Below are positions 17,779-25,419 of a stretch of DNA of 64,000 nucleotides, piece by piece (positions within the stretch are counted from its first letter, which is position 1; every line of letters begins with the position of its first letter). A model generated the notes under the pieces. The model had not been told where the DNA came from, searched no databases, and saw nothing but the letters and a program-made list of their open reading frames with translations. The translations under genes and the position numbers were made by a program. The stretch is from an uncultured Acetatifactor sp. (lineage in GTDB: Bacteria > Bacillota > Clostridia > Lachnospirales > Lachnospiraceae), in assembly GCA_910584375.1 (NCBI GenBank), contig CAJUAH010000007.1:104257-168256 (forward strand), written 5' to 3'.

Positions 17779-20262
17779 ATGTCAAAAATAATCAACAGGA
17801 TTTGTCTGATGGCAGCGAGTATCCTCGTTGCGGCGTTAATGTGCAAGGGATCCGCGGAGGCTAAAGTAATCACTGTCAATGGGAACACTGGGCAAGATAT
17901 TCAGGCGGCGTTGGATCAGGCGCAAAATGCAACGGAAGAGACGACAGTCATGATTCCGCCCGGAACGTATCAGTTAAGCAGTCCGCTGTTGGTATATTCC
18001 AATACCACAATCAGAGCGACGGGAGCGACGATTGTAAACCGTAGCGAGGGGGCGGCGCTGACGGTATCTCCATATATTGATCCAACTAATATCAAAGTGA
18101 TGGAGGGTATCTGGAGTGTGAACGGGAATCAGAGCGTTATTTATTTCCCAGGTAGCAGGCCCGGATCCAATATTACATTGGAAAATGTGCATGTAGATGG
18201 TTCCCTTAACGGGAATAGCGATACCGTGGCGGGCATATATCTGAAAAACGTCATTGGCGGAAAAGTGAGTGGCTGCGATGCCAATGGTGTGTTGATGGGT
18301 ATCGATATATCATGGTGCGAACAGATTGAGATTAGTCAAAACTCAATCCTCAGTGTAGGAGAGACCGGTTTTCAGGCGGTGAATGTAAAAAATCTTGTCG
18401 TAAGTGACAATTGGATTGTGAACAGTGGAAAATATGGTATGCTCGTAGACTGGGATAAGTCCTCTGTCATCAGTGGCAACACTGTGAAGGCCAGCGCGTT
18501 GGATCCGAACCGCGCGGGCCATGGCGAGGGTCTGGTGGTACGAAACAGTGAAGGAACCCGGGTGGAAAACAACAATGTTACGGATGTGCGGAGTCATATA
18601 AAGGACTGGGGAAACGGCATATTGATTGCCGCCAGTAAGGATATTACCGTGCAGGGGAATACCGTCAGTGAGGCGGGAAATCATGGTATACAGGTGACTT
18701 TTGCATCGGAACGAGTGTATTTAAACAACAATACAGTGACCGATTCAGGCAATATTGGAATATCCATATCCAAGGCCAGTACCGCAGACATTACAGGCGG
18801 CGTCGTAAATAATACTACGGGATCCGCCATTGTATACGACGGTAAACCCTACGAGGGCAAGACCGGCGTGTCCGGAACAGTGGACGGCTGCCAGATAGAC
18901 GGTAGCACAGCGGCGGGCATACATATTGAACAGGCGCAGGTTACAGTGAAGAACGCGACAGTAAAAAACAGTACCGGCATGGGTGTTGTGGTGCTGAACA
19001 GCACGGCCACACTTTCCAATAACGTGATCCGGCAGGATGAGGTGGATGCGGGAGCAAACGGAATTGTGACCAATAATGGCGCCAGAGTAACTCTGCAGGG
19101 AAACCGGATCTGCAATTTTGGCAACAGCGGAATCGTCAACAATCCCGGGTGCGTTGTAAACGGAACCAATAACCAGATCATGGTAAACGCCAACAGATTT
19201 GGTGCGAATGCTATTTACAATCCTCAAGGTGGGCCTTCCGAGATTAAAAATAACACGTTAAAGATTATTGCTATCGACGGTGCAAGTGTGACTGGGCAGG
19301 CATACTGGAATGATTTTGAATGTGGCGCAGTGGTAAACAGCGTGAAATATGAGACGACAGTTGGCGCCGGCGGTGTCAGCGGACAGTTTTCTGTCAGCTA
19401 TCCCCAGACAGACAGCGGCAGAGTAGTGGTCTATGTCAGGGATGACGCTGGTAACGCTGCTATTCTCCAGGCCCCGCCGGAGTTCGACCTGAATAAATTG
19501 CAGAGCGGCGACCGACAACTGGTGGAGAACTTTGTCAGGAGAATGTATAATACCACTTTGGGACGCGGGGCGAGCGCCGAGGAGTTGAAGTATTACGTGG
19601 ATCAATTGCAGAGCGGCGCTATAGACGGCGCCACGATAGCCCAGAATTTTGTGGGAAGCCCGGAGTTCCAGGGTAAGAACCTCAGTCCCGAGGATTATGT
19701 GGCCGCCATGTATGAGGCGTTCTTTGGCCGCAGCGCGGGAGCGGCGGAGATACAGTACTGGAAGAATGAAATGGCGTCCGGCATGTCCCGGAAGTACGTG
19801 CTGAGAGGCTTTGTCAATTCCAATGAGTTTGATATACTTTGTCAGAAGGCAGGCATTACCAGGGGACTGATGGTGCTGGCTACGGGTGAGGAATATGAGA
19901 TTAATTACGAGAAACTGGGAGAGTTTGTAGAGCGTTTGTATGTATGCGCGCTTAAGAGGAATATCAGGCCTTCGGAGGCGGAAAAGCAGTATTATGTCAC
20001 AGGGATCGCGAACAGAACGATGACGGCGGAAACGGCGGCCAAGAATTTCTTCTTCTCTTCGGAGTTTGAAAGCCAGCAGAACAGTGATGAGGAGTACATT
20101 AGCAGACTGTACGTGACTTTTATGGACCGTGAGCCCGCGGTTTCCGAGACGGGATATTGGATTGCGCAGATGAGGGCGGGTCTGACCAGGGTGACGGTTC
20201 TGGAGCGGTTTGCCGAATCAAATGAATTCAAAGAAATTATGAAGAGTTATGGAATTCGATAA
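17779..20262 (+). CDS. Secreted parallel beta-helix protein with DUF4214 modules
   Basis: This 827-residue protein has a signal peptide (cleavage after SAEA, about residue 29). A right-handed parallel beta-helix region follows (about 30-500) with many short N.V / G..I / NN turns typical of pectate-lyase-like folds. It ends in four DUF4214 half-repeats (about 575-825), such as FVRRMYNTTLGR and LYVTFMDREP. Such helices bind or cleave polysaccharides; no lyase or hydrolase catalytic set is evident to me, so binding or cleavage of the locus polymer is inference. GAGGAGGAG upstream supports the ATG. Confidence 0.85.
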   Translation: MSKIINRICLMAASILVAALMCKGSAEAKVITVNGNTGQDIQAALDQAQNATEETTVMIPPGTYQLSSPLLVYSNTTIRATGATIVNRSEGAALTVSPYIDPTNIKVMEGIWSVNGNQSVIYFPGSRPGSNITLENVHVDGSLNGNSDTVAGIYLKNVIGGKVSGCDANGVLMGIDISWCEQIEISQNSILSVGETGFQAVNVKNLVVSDNWIVNSGKYGMLVDWDKSSVISGNTVKASALDPNRAGHGEGLVVRNSEGTRVENNNVTDVRSHIKDWGNGILIAASKDITVQGNTVSEAGNHGIQVTFASERVYLNNNTVTDSGNIGISISKASTADITGGVVNNTTGSAIVYDGKPYEGKTGVSGTVDGCQIDGSTAAGIHIEQAQVTVKNATVKNSTGMGVVVLNSTATLSNNVIRQDEVDAGANGIVTNNGARVTLQGNRICNFGNSGIVNNPGCVVNGTNNQIMVNANRFGANAIYNPQGGPSEIKNNTLKIIAIDGASVTGQAYWNDFECGAVVNSVKYETTVGAGGVSGQFSVSYPQTDSGRVVVYVRDDAGNAAILQAPPEFDLNKLQSGDRQLVENFVRRMYNTTLGRGASAEELKYYVDQLQSGAIDGATIAQNFVGSPEFQGKNLSPEDYVAAMYEAFFGRSAGAAEIQYWKNEMASGMSRKYVLRGFVNSNEFDILCQKAGITRGLMVLATGEEYEINYEKLGEFVERLYVCALKRNIRPSEAEKQYYVTGIANRTMTAETAAKNFFFSSEFESQQNSDEEYISRLYVTFMDREPAVSETGYWIAQMRAGLTRVTVLERFAESNEFKEIMKSYGIR

Positions 20263-20286
20263 GCATTTTTTAGAAAGGGTCGAAGG

Positions 20287-21516
20287 ATGAATAGAAAATT
20301 TTTCTGGAAGATACTTTTACTTGTCACAGTGATGGGTTTTATGATGGGTATGTCCGTCTGCGCGGAAGAAGAGGATCTGACCTTGGTTTCCGTGAGCGGG
20401 GCGGATAATGTTGACGAGCTGGTTATGGCCAATGGGCATGGCAGGGTAAGCATTGATGGCAGTATGCTTTCTTTGTGGGCGACTAATAACTCTCTGGTCG
20501 AATTGAACTTTATTGTAAATAGTTTTGGGGATCCGACAGATTCTTTTGAAATACTGATTTACCGTGGAACCCAGGACGCCTTACAGGAGGTTGTGTGCAG
20601 CAAGGTTGATAATTTCAGCGATACGCCTGGCGGCGAGAAATATACTTATCAGTGGAATACGAAAGATTTGAACAGGTATCCGGCAGGGGATTACACGATT
20701 GTTGTCACGTCTTACTACTACTCCGATAAAGGAAAGGCCGTTTCCGATGTGGATTCTCTGGGCATACAGCTGGGGGATTACAGGATGGTTCTGGACAGGG
20801 CTTTTGCAGCGCGGATGTACAGTATTGTGTTGGGACGTCCCGCAAGTGAAAATGAACTGACCTATTGGGGCGAGAACTTGTTCAATGGGCGTGTGACCGG
20901 GGCCGATACGATCTACGGATTTATAAACGGTCCTGAATTTGTAAATAAGCATACCTCCAACAAAGAATATTTGCAGGTGCTGTACAGGGCGATTTTTGAC
21001 AGGGAGCCTGGTAATTCCGAGCTGGAATATTGGCTGCAGATCATGGAGGGCGGGATTTCCAGGAATTATGTGCTGAAAGGATTTGTGGACTCGGCGGAAT
21101 TTGGAAGATTATGTGCCGAGTATGGTATCGTGCAGGGCACGGTCGCTCTGAAAGAAGTGCGGGATCTGTATCCGCAGATTGCCGGTTTTGTCAACAGATT
21201 ATATAAGCTGACGCTGGAACGCAATGACGATGGCTCCGGAATAAATTACTGGGTAGATATCCTGGTGAAGAAGACCAGGACTCCCCAGGCGGTAGCTCAT
21301 GATTTTGTGTTCTCACCTGAGTTTGTCAACAAGAACCTTGGCGACGCGGACTTTAGCAGAATCATGTACCGGGCCATGATGGACCGGGATGGTGCGGATG
21401 TGGAGATAAGCTATTATCAGGAACTGATGCGCGGCGGTATGACCCGCGAGAAAGTGTTCTCCTGCTTTGCCAACAGTCCGGAATTTAGCAGAATCGTTGC
21501 TTCTTACGGTCTGTAA
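20287..21516 (+). CDS. Secreted DUF4214 protein with an N-terminal beta domain
   Basis: This 409-residue protein has a signal peptide (cleavage near VCA, residue 26), a single beta-rich domain of about 130 residues, then four DUF4214 half-repeats (about 165-409) including YSIVLGRPAS, LYRAIFDREP and FANSPEF. It has no recognisable catalytic domain, making it the simplest member of the set and perhaps a structural or adaptor protein. It starts 24 bases after the beta-helix gene and is closed by the hairpin at 21536-21575. Confidence 0.82.
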   Translation: MNRKFFWKILLLVTVMGFMMGMSVCAEEEDLTLVSVSGADNVDELVMANGHGRVSIDGSMLSLWATNNSLVELNFIVNSFGDPTDSFEILIYRGTQDALQEVVCSKVDNFSDTPGGEKYTYQWNTKDLNRYPAGDYTIVVTSYYYSDKGKAVSDVDSLGIQLGDYRMVLDRAFAARMYSIVLGRPASENELTYWGENLFNGRVTGADTIYGFINGPEFVNKHTSNKEYLQVLYRAIFDREPGNSELEYWLQIMEGGISRNYVLKGFVDSAEFGRLCAEYGIVQGTVALKEVRDLYPQIAGFVNRLYKLTLERNDDGSGINYWVDILVKKTRTPQAVAHDFVFSPEFVNKNLGDADFSRIMYRAMMDRDGADVEISYYQELMRGGMTREKVFSCFANSPEFSRIVASYGL

Positions 21517-21535
21517 ACAGAATAGTCAAACAACG

Positions 21536-21575
21536 AAGGTGGCATTGGCCCTTGGGGCGAATGTCACCTTTTTCT
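21536..21575 (+). terminator. Rho-independent terminator after the DUF4214 gene run
   Basis: AAGGTGGCATT (21536-21546) pairs with AATGTCACCTT (21560-21570), with one G-T pair and a 13-base loop. Five T residues follow (21569-21573). It closes the 13.5-21.5 kb gene run; a new promoter overlaps its right edge. Confidence 0.7.
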
Positions 21576-21617
21576 TGAATTTGCGGTCCAAGTATGGTAA
21601 AGTTAACCTGTATGTAT
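21554..21617 (+). repeat. Diverged 64-base intergenic block, copy A
   Basis: This block aligns without gaps to 30246-30309 with 45 of 64 positions identical by my count. It spans the distal terminator arm and the promoter at 21575-21603. Most differences are transitions. See the separate finding for the two readings: a shared promoter cassette or a coding remnant. Confidence 0.55.
21575..21603 (+). promoter_or_regulatory. Promoter before the exporter genes
   Basis: TTGAAT (21575-21580), a 17-base spacer and TAAAGT (21598-21603) form a plausible sigma-A promoter. The same arrangement, TTGAAC-17-TAGAGT, occurs in the related block at 30267-30295. It would drive the membrane-anchored protein, the ABC exporter genes and those after them. 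Confidence 0.5.
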
Positions 21618-21652
21618 ATGGCATCGAAAGGTTGCCGGGAAAGAGGCTTGAG

Positions 21653-22102
21653 ATGAGGGTACGATGGCGTTTGGCGGTAGGCTGCGCAACGGTATTGATA
21701 TATATTGGGGCGATGATCTGGATCAGTCTGGCGCAGCAGGATTATGCGGTAAGCGTCACGGCGGGGCAGTCGGAGTATCAGTTTTCGGCGTCGGAGGCGG
21801 AGTATGTGATCCCGGTTTCCGTGGACAACAGGGCGAACAGGATGCTTACTTCCACGGACGATCAGAGGTGTTTTCTGAGTTATCATCTGTATGACGGCGA
21901 GGGAAAGCTGTTGGAGTATGATAATGTGAGGACGGAATTTATCAACAGGATTTTTTCGGGGCAAACTGCTCAGGAGGAGATCAGGATCTCCGGGCTGGAA
22001 AGCGGCGTTTACCAGGTGTCGCTGGATGTGGTCAAAGAAGGAGAGGCATGGTTCTCGGAAGAGGGAGCAGACTGCGATACCGTGCGGATCATTGTACGGT
22101 AG
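21653..22102 (+). CDS. Membrane-anchored beta-sandwich protein of the exporter operon
   Basis: This 149-residue protein has one N-terminal membrane helix (about residues 6-25) and an outside beta-sandwich. The domain has the pattern L.YH.Y...G, RT-like segment, G.YQVSLD and EGEAWFSEEG. I recognise this WFS-type domain from the tails of polysaccharide-related proteins and Wzt-like domains, where it is thought to bind glycans. Placed directly before the ABC permease, it may receive or retain the polymer outside the membrane. ATG 21653 follows AAAGAGG; the frame is open further upstream but crosses the promoter. Confidence 0.6.
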   Translation: MRVRWRLAVGCATVLIYIGAMIWISLAQQDYAVSVTAGQSEYQFSASEAEYVIPVSVDNRANRMLTSTDDQRCFLSYHLYDGEGKLLEYDNVRTEFINRIFSGQTAQEEIRISGLESGVYQVSLDVVKEGEAWFSEEGADCDTVRIIVR

Positions 22103-22122
22103 CGGCGGGAAGGATACAGAAT

Positions 22123-22899
22123 ATGAGGCTTTTGAAAGAGATATATGAGTACAGGGAGATGATCTTCAGCCTGGTCCGGCGGGATCTCCGGGGACGATAT
22201 AAAGGTTCCATGCTGGGTTTTTTGTGGACATTTTTGAATCCGCTGCTGCAACTGGCGGTATACACGATGGTTTTTTCGATTATCATGAGATCCAATATAC
22301 AACAGTACTATCTGTTTCTGTTTGTGGCGTTGGTTCCCTGGATATTTTTCAGCACATCGCTCAACGGCGGCTGCACCTGCATCATGTCCAATGCGGAGAT
22401 GGTGAAAAAGATATATTTTCCCAGGGAGGTCATGCCCATTTCTTTTGTTTCCAGTTGTTTTATCAATATGCTGCTCAGCTTTGTCGCAGTGTTTGGCGTG
22501 CTGCTGGTGACGGGCTACGGGTTTAATCCGCTGGCGCTCCTGTTCATGCCCCTGATCATGGCGATAGAATATCTGCTGGCGCTGGGTATGGTGCTGCTGG
22601 CCAGCGCGCTGACGGTATATTTCCGGGATCTGGCGTATATACTGAGTATTCTCACTATGGCTTGGCAGTTTTTGACGCCGGTGATGTATGCTTCTTCCAT
22701 GCTGCCGGAAAAGCTGCAGGTAATTTGGAGGTTAAATCCCATGACGCCAGTCGTGGAAGCGTACCGCGCGATCCTGTACTATAAGCAGGTTCCCGATATT
22801 GGTACGCTGGGGTCTGCCTCTGTGCTGGGCCTGATATTTCTGGCGGTGGGAGAGCTGACGTTCCGCAGGCTGCAGAGGGGATTTGCCGAGGAGATGTAG
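22123..22899 (+). CDS. wzm: ABC transporter permease for polysaccharide export
   Basis: This 258-residue protein has six predicted membrane helices and the ABC-2 layout of Wzm/TagG exporters. Family features include RRDLRGRYKGSMLGFLWTFLNP near the N-terminus and YFRDLAYI in the C-terminal half. With the ATPase just downstream it would move the lipid-linked polymer out of the cytoplasm. ATG 22123 has GGGAAGGA upstream and gives the usual short N-terminus. Confidence 0.93.
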   Translation: MRLLKEIYEYREMIFSLVRRDLRGRYKGSMLGFLWTFLNPLLQLAVYTMVFSIIMRSNIQQYYLFLFVALVPWIFFSTSLNGGCTCIMSNAEMVKKIYFPREVMPISFVSSCFINMLLSFVAVFGVLLVTGYGFNPLALLFMPLIMAIEYLLALGMVLLASALTVYFRDLAYILSILTMAWQFLTPVMYASSMLPEKLQVIWRLNPMTPVVEAYRAILYYKQVPDIGTLGSASVLGLIFLAVGELTFRRLQRGFAEEM

Positions 22900-22934
22900 C
22901 TCACAATGAACAAGGAGTTGGAGGTTGCGCCGTT

Positions 22935-24284
22935 ATGCAGCAGGGCAATGTAATTGAAGTCAACCAGTTATGTAAAAAATTTAAAGTATATTATGACAAA
23001 GGAAGACAGCTCAAGGAGAGAGTGCTGTTCAGAAGCCGCAACCGTTATGAGGAGCGGGAAGTACTCAGGGGCGTCAGTTTTTCGGTGAAAAAGGGAGAGG
23101 CCATCGGCCTGATCGGCAATAACGGCTGCGGCAAGAGTACCACTCTGAAACTGCTTACCAGGATCATGTATCCCAGCAGCGGCACGATCGAAATGAAGGG
23201 CCGGGTATCCAGCCTGATCGAGCTGGGAGCGGGTTTTCATCCGGATATGAGCGGCCGGGAGAATATCTATACCAATGCGGCGATCTTTGGACTTACCAGA
23301 CCGGAGATAGACGAAAGACTGGAGAATATCATAGGTTTTTCGGAATTGGGGGAATATATAGACGTACCGGTGCGAACCTACTCCTCCGGTATGTATATGC
23401 GCCTGGCCTTTTCAGTGGCCATCAATGTGGACGCGGACATTCTGCTGATCGACGAGATCCTGGCGGTAGGCGACGCGGCCTACCAGGCAAAATGTTTTAA
23501 CCGTTTGAGAGAAATCAAGGCGGAGGGAACGACGATCGTGATCGTCTCCCATTCTCTGAGCCAGGTAGAACAGATCTGTGACAGGGCGATCTGGATCAGG
23601 GACGGGGTAATCGCGCAGGAAGGACAACCCAGGGAGGTGATCCAGAGTTATATGGGCTGGATCATGAATCAGGGAGAACAGACGCCGCCCCCTGAGGAGA
23701 ACTCGGACAGTGATTTGCACCGGGAGGAGGCAACGGAGGACAGCGAGGACAATGCCGGGGAATTGGCAGGCGAAGAGGGAGAGTATCAATATACACCGGA
23801 GCAGATCCAGGAGCTGAAGAGCCAGGGCAAAAGGGCTGAAATCGGAAATCGGCAGCTGCGTATTACGTCGTTGGAGGTGCTGGGGGCAGAGGATCATGTG
23901 CCCCAAAAGCGTTTTGCAATCGGCGAATCCATACTGATACGAATCCATTATAAGAGAATCGAACCAAGCCTCACGGAGAGCATGTGCAGTTTCAGTCTTT
24001 ATCGCAGCGATGGCCTGAACTGCTACTCTACCAACTGCTTTATCAACACGGGCAAAAATGTGATTTTGCAGGACCGGGGAACCGTAGAACTCCTGATCCG
24101 CCGTCAACCGTTCATGCAGGGGGAATACAGGATCGACGTATCCTTTAACAAGGATTATGGCCCTACTTATCATGGTATATTGAACGCGTATACTTTTGAG
24201 GTATATAACACACAGACGGATTACGGTGTTATACGTCCCGATCTGAAGTGGAATCTGAACGGAGGGGAAACACATGAAGAATAA
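22935..24284 (+). CDS. wzt: ABC transporter ATP-binding protein with polysaccharide-binding C-terminus
   Basis: This 449-residue protein has a nucleotide-binding domain with Walker A NNGCGKST (about residues 62-69), signature YSSGMYMR, Walker B LLIDE and a switch-region His in VSHS. An acidic linker (about 255-290) leads to a beta-sandwich (about 305-445), matching the extended C-terminus of Wzt proteins that recognise the capped chain end, unlike short TagH-like or KpsT forms. This suggests export waits for a finished, modified polymer. The next gene, a methyltransferase, overlaps its end by 11 bases. Confidence 0.93.
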   Translation: MQQGNVIEVNQLCKKFKVYYDKGRQLKERVLFRSRNRYEEREVLRGVSFSVKKGEAIGLIGNNGCGKSTTLKLLTRIMYPSSGTIEMKGRVSSLIELGAGFHPDMSGRENIYTNAAIFGLTRPEIDERLENIIGFSELGEYIDVPVRTYSSGMYMRLAFSVAINVDADILLIDEILAVGDAAYQAKCFNRLREIKAEGTTIVIVSHSLSQVEQICDRAIWIRDGVIAQEGQPREVIQSYMGWIMNQGEQTPPPEENSDSDLHREEATEDSEDNAGELAGEEGEYQYTPEQIQELKSQGKRAEIGNRQLRITSLEVLGAEDHVPQKRFAIGESILIRIHYKRIEPSLTESMCSFSLYRSDGLNCYSTNCFINTGKNVILQDRGTVELLIRRQPFMQGEYRIDVSFNKDYGPTYHGILNAYTFEVYNTQTDYGVIRPDLKWNLNGGETHEE

Positions 24285-25407
24285 TGTGGATGTGGCAAAA
24301 ATCATGGAGGAGATCCTCAAGGAGGTGGAGCAGCAGTATGGAGCCGGTTATGAGGGCTCCCTGTCGCATGTTCTGGAGGAAAAAAATGAGGAGTTGGCTC
24401 CCCTGGTAAAGCGCATACATGCCCTGGACGGTATCCACCTGAGAATTCCGCCCTATGCCGATAAAAAACCGCTTGTGGCAAAGATGATGACTATGATCAG
24501 CCGGGTAACCTCCAAGCTGACCCGGTTTATCAATTTCCAGCAAAACGAAGTGAACAACAAAGTGGCCGTATCCCTGGATATCATGCAGGAGAATATGGAT
24601 GAGATCGCCCTTTGGAGCAGGGAAATAGAAGCGCGTCTGGCCTTTCTGGAGCGCAGCAAAACCGAAAATGGCGTTGGTGCGGAGCCAGCTGCGAAGGCGT
24701 CTTTCGACGCGAAAACGTATCTGGCTTTTGAGGAACAGCACAGAGGCAATCAGGAGGAGATCCGCCGCCGCCAGCAGTACTATTTGGATACTTATGTAAA
24801 AAACTGGCTGGACGGCGATATGCCCGGAGAGATCCTGGATCTGGGATGCGGCAGGGGAGAATGGCTTGAGATCCTCAGGGAGAACGGATATCAGGCTCTG
24901 GGCATTGACCTTAACCGGGAGTCCCTCACCGAATGTCATAAGAAAAATTTAAAAGTAGTCTGCATGGACGCTATCTCCTATGTAAAATCCCTGCCGGATA
25001 ACAGTGTACGGATGGTCACTTCCTTTCAGCTGATCGAGCATTTGGAGATGCCTCAGCTGCTGAGCCTGTTTCAGGAGCTGGGACGTGTGGTGAAAAAGGG
25101 AGGCCTTATGATTATGGAAACTCCCAATCCCTGCAATCTGCAGGTTGGCGCTGCCGCCTTCTATCTGGATCCGACTCATGTGCGGCAGCTGCATCCGGAA
25201 TTCGTCCGGTTTTTAGCGGAGCAGAACGGATTCGGTCAGATCGAGGCAGTATATCCCGAGCAGGGAAATACGGAAGAATGGTGGAACAGTCTGACGCAGG
25301 AGGAAACCACGGATATTCAGCAGTCTGTATGTTTTCAGGCGGTGCTGAATGAGCTGAGACGTACCATATGGTCATCGGCGGATTACGCGATAGTAGCAAA
25401 GAAATAG
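24274..25407 (+). CDS. SAM-dependent methyltransferase, possible chain terminator
   Basis: This 377-residue protein has a helical, partly coiled-coil N-terminal region (about 1-150) and a class I methyltransferase domain (about 170-330) with motif I LDLGCGRGEW, FQLIEHL and DPTHVRQLHPE. The combination of helical region, methyltransferase and adjacent extended Wzt recalls WbdD-type enzymes that cap O-antigen chains and set their length. No kinase domain is present, so capping would be by methyl alone. It starts inside the Wzt gene, so translation is coupled. Confidence 0.82.
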   Translation: MKNNVDVAKIMEEILKEVEQQYGAGYEGSLSHVLEEKNEELAPLVKRIHALDGIHLRIPPYADKKPLVAKMMTMISRVTSKLTRFINFQQNEVNNKVAVSLDIMQENMDEIALWSREIEARLAFLERSKTENGVGAEPAAKASFDAKTYLAFEEQHRGNQEEIRRRQQYYLDTYVKNWLDGDMPGEILDLGCGRGEWLEILRENGYQALGIDLNRESLTECHKKNLKVVCMDAISYVKSLPDNSVRMVTSFQLIEHLEMPQLLSLFQELGRVVKKGGLMIMETPNPCNLQVGAAAFYLDPTHVRQLHPEFVRFLAEQNGFGQIEAVYPEQGNTEEWWNSLTQEETTDIQQSVCFQAVLNELRRTIWSSADYAIVAKK

Positions 25408-25419
25408 GAGTACCATGCA

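Noticed and set aside
13488..21516. Reading the repeated tails as dockerin or S-layer-homology modules
   Set aside because: They lack the calcium-binding loop of dockerins and the SLH signature; the RLY..LGR / YW / EF pattern fits DUF4214.
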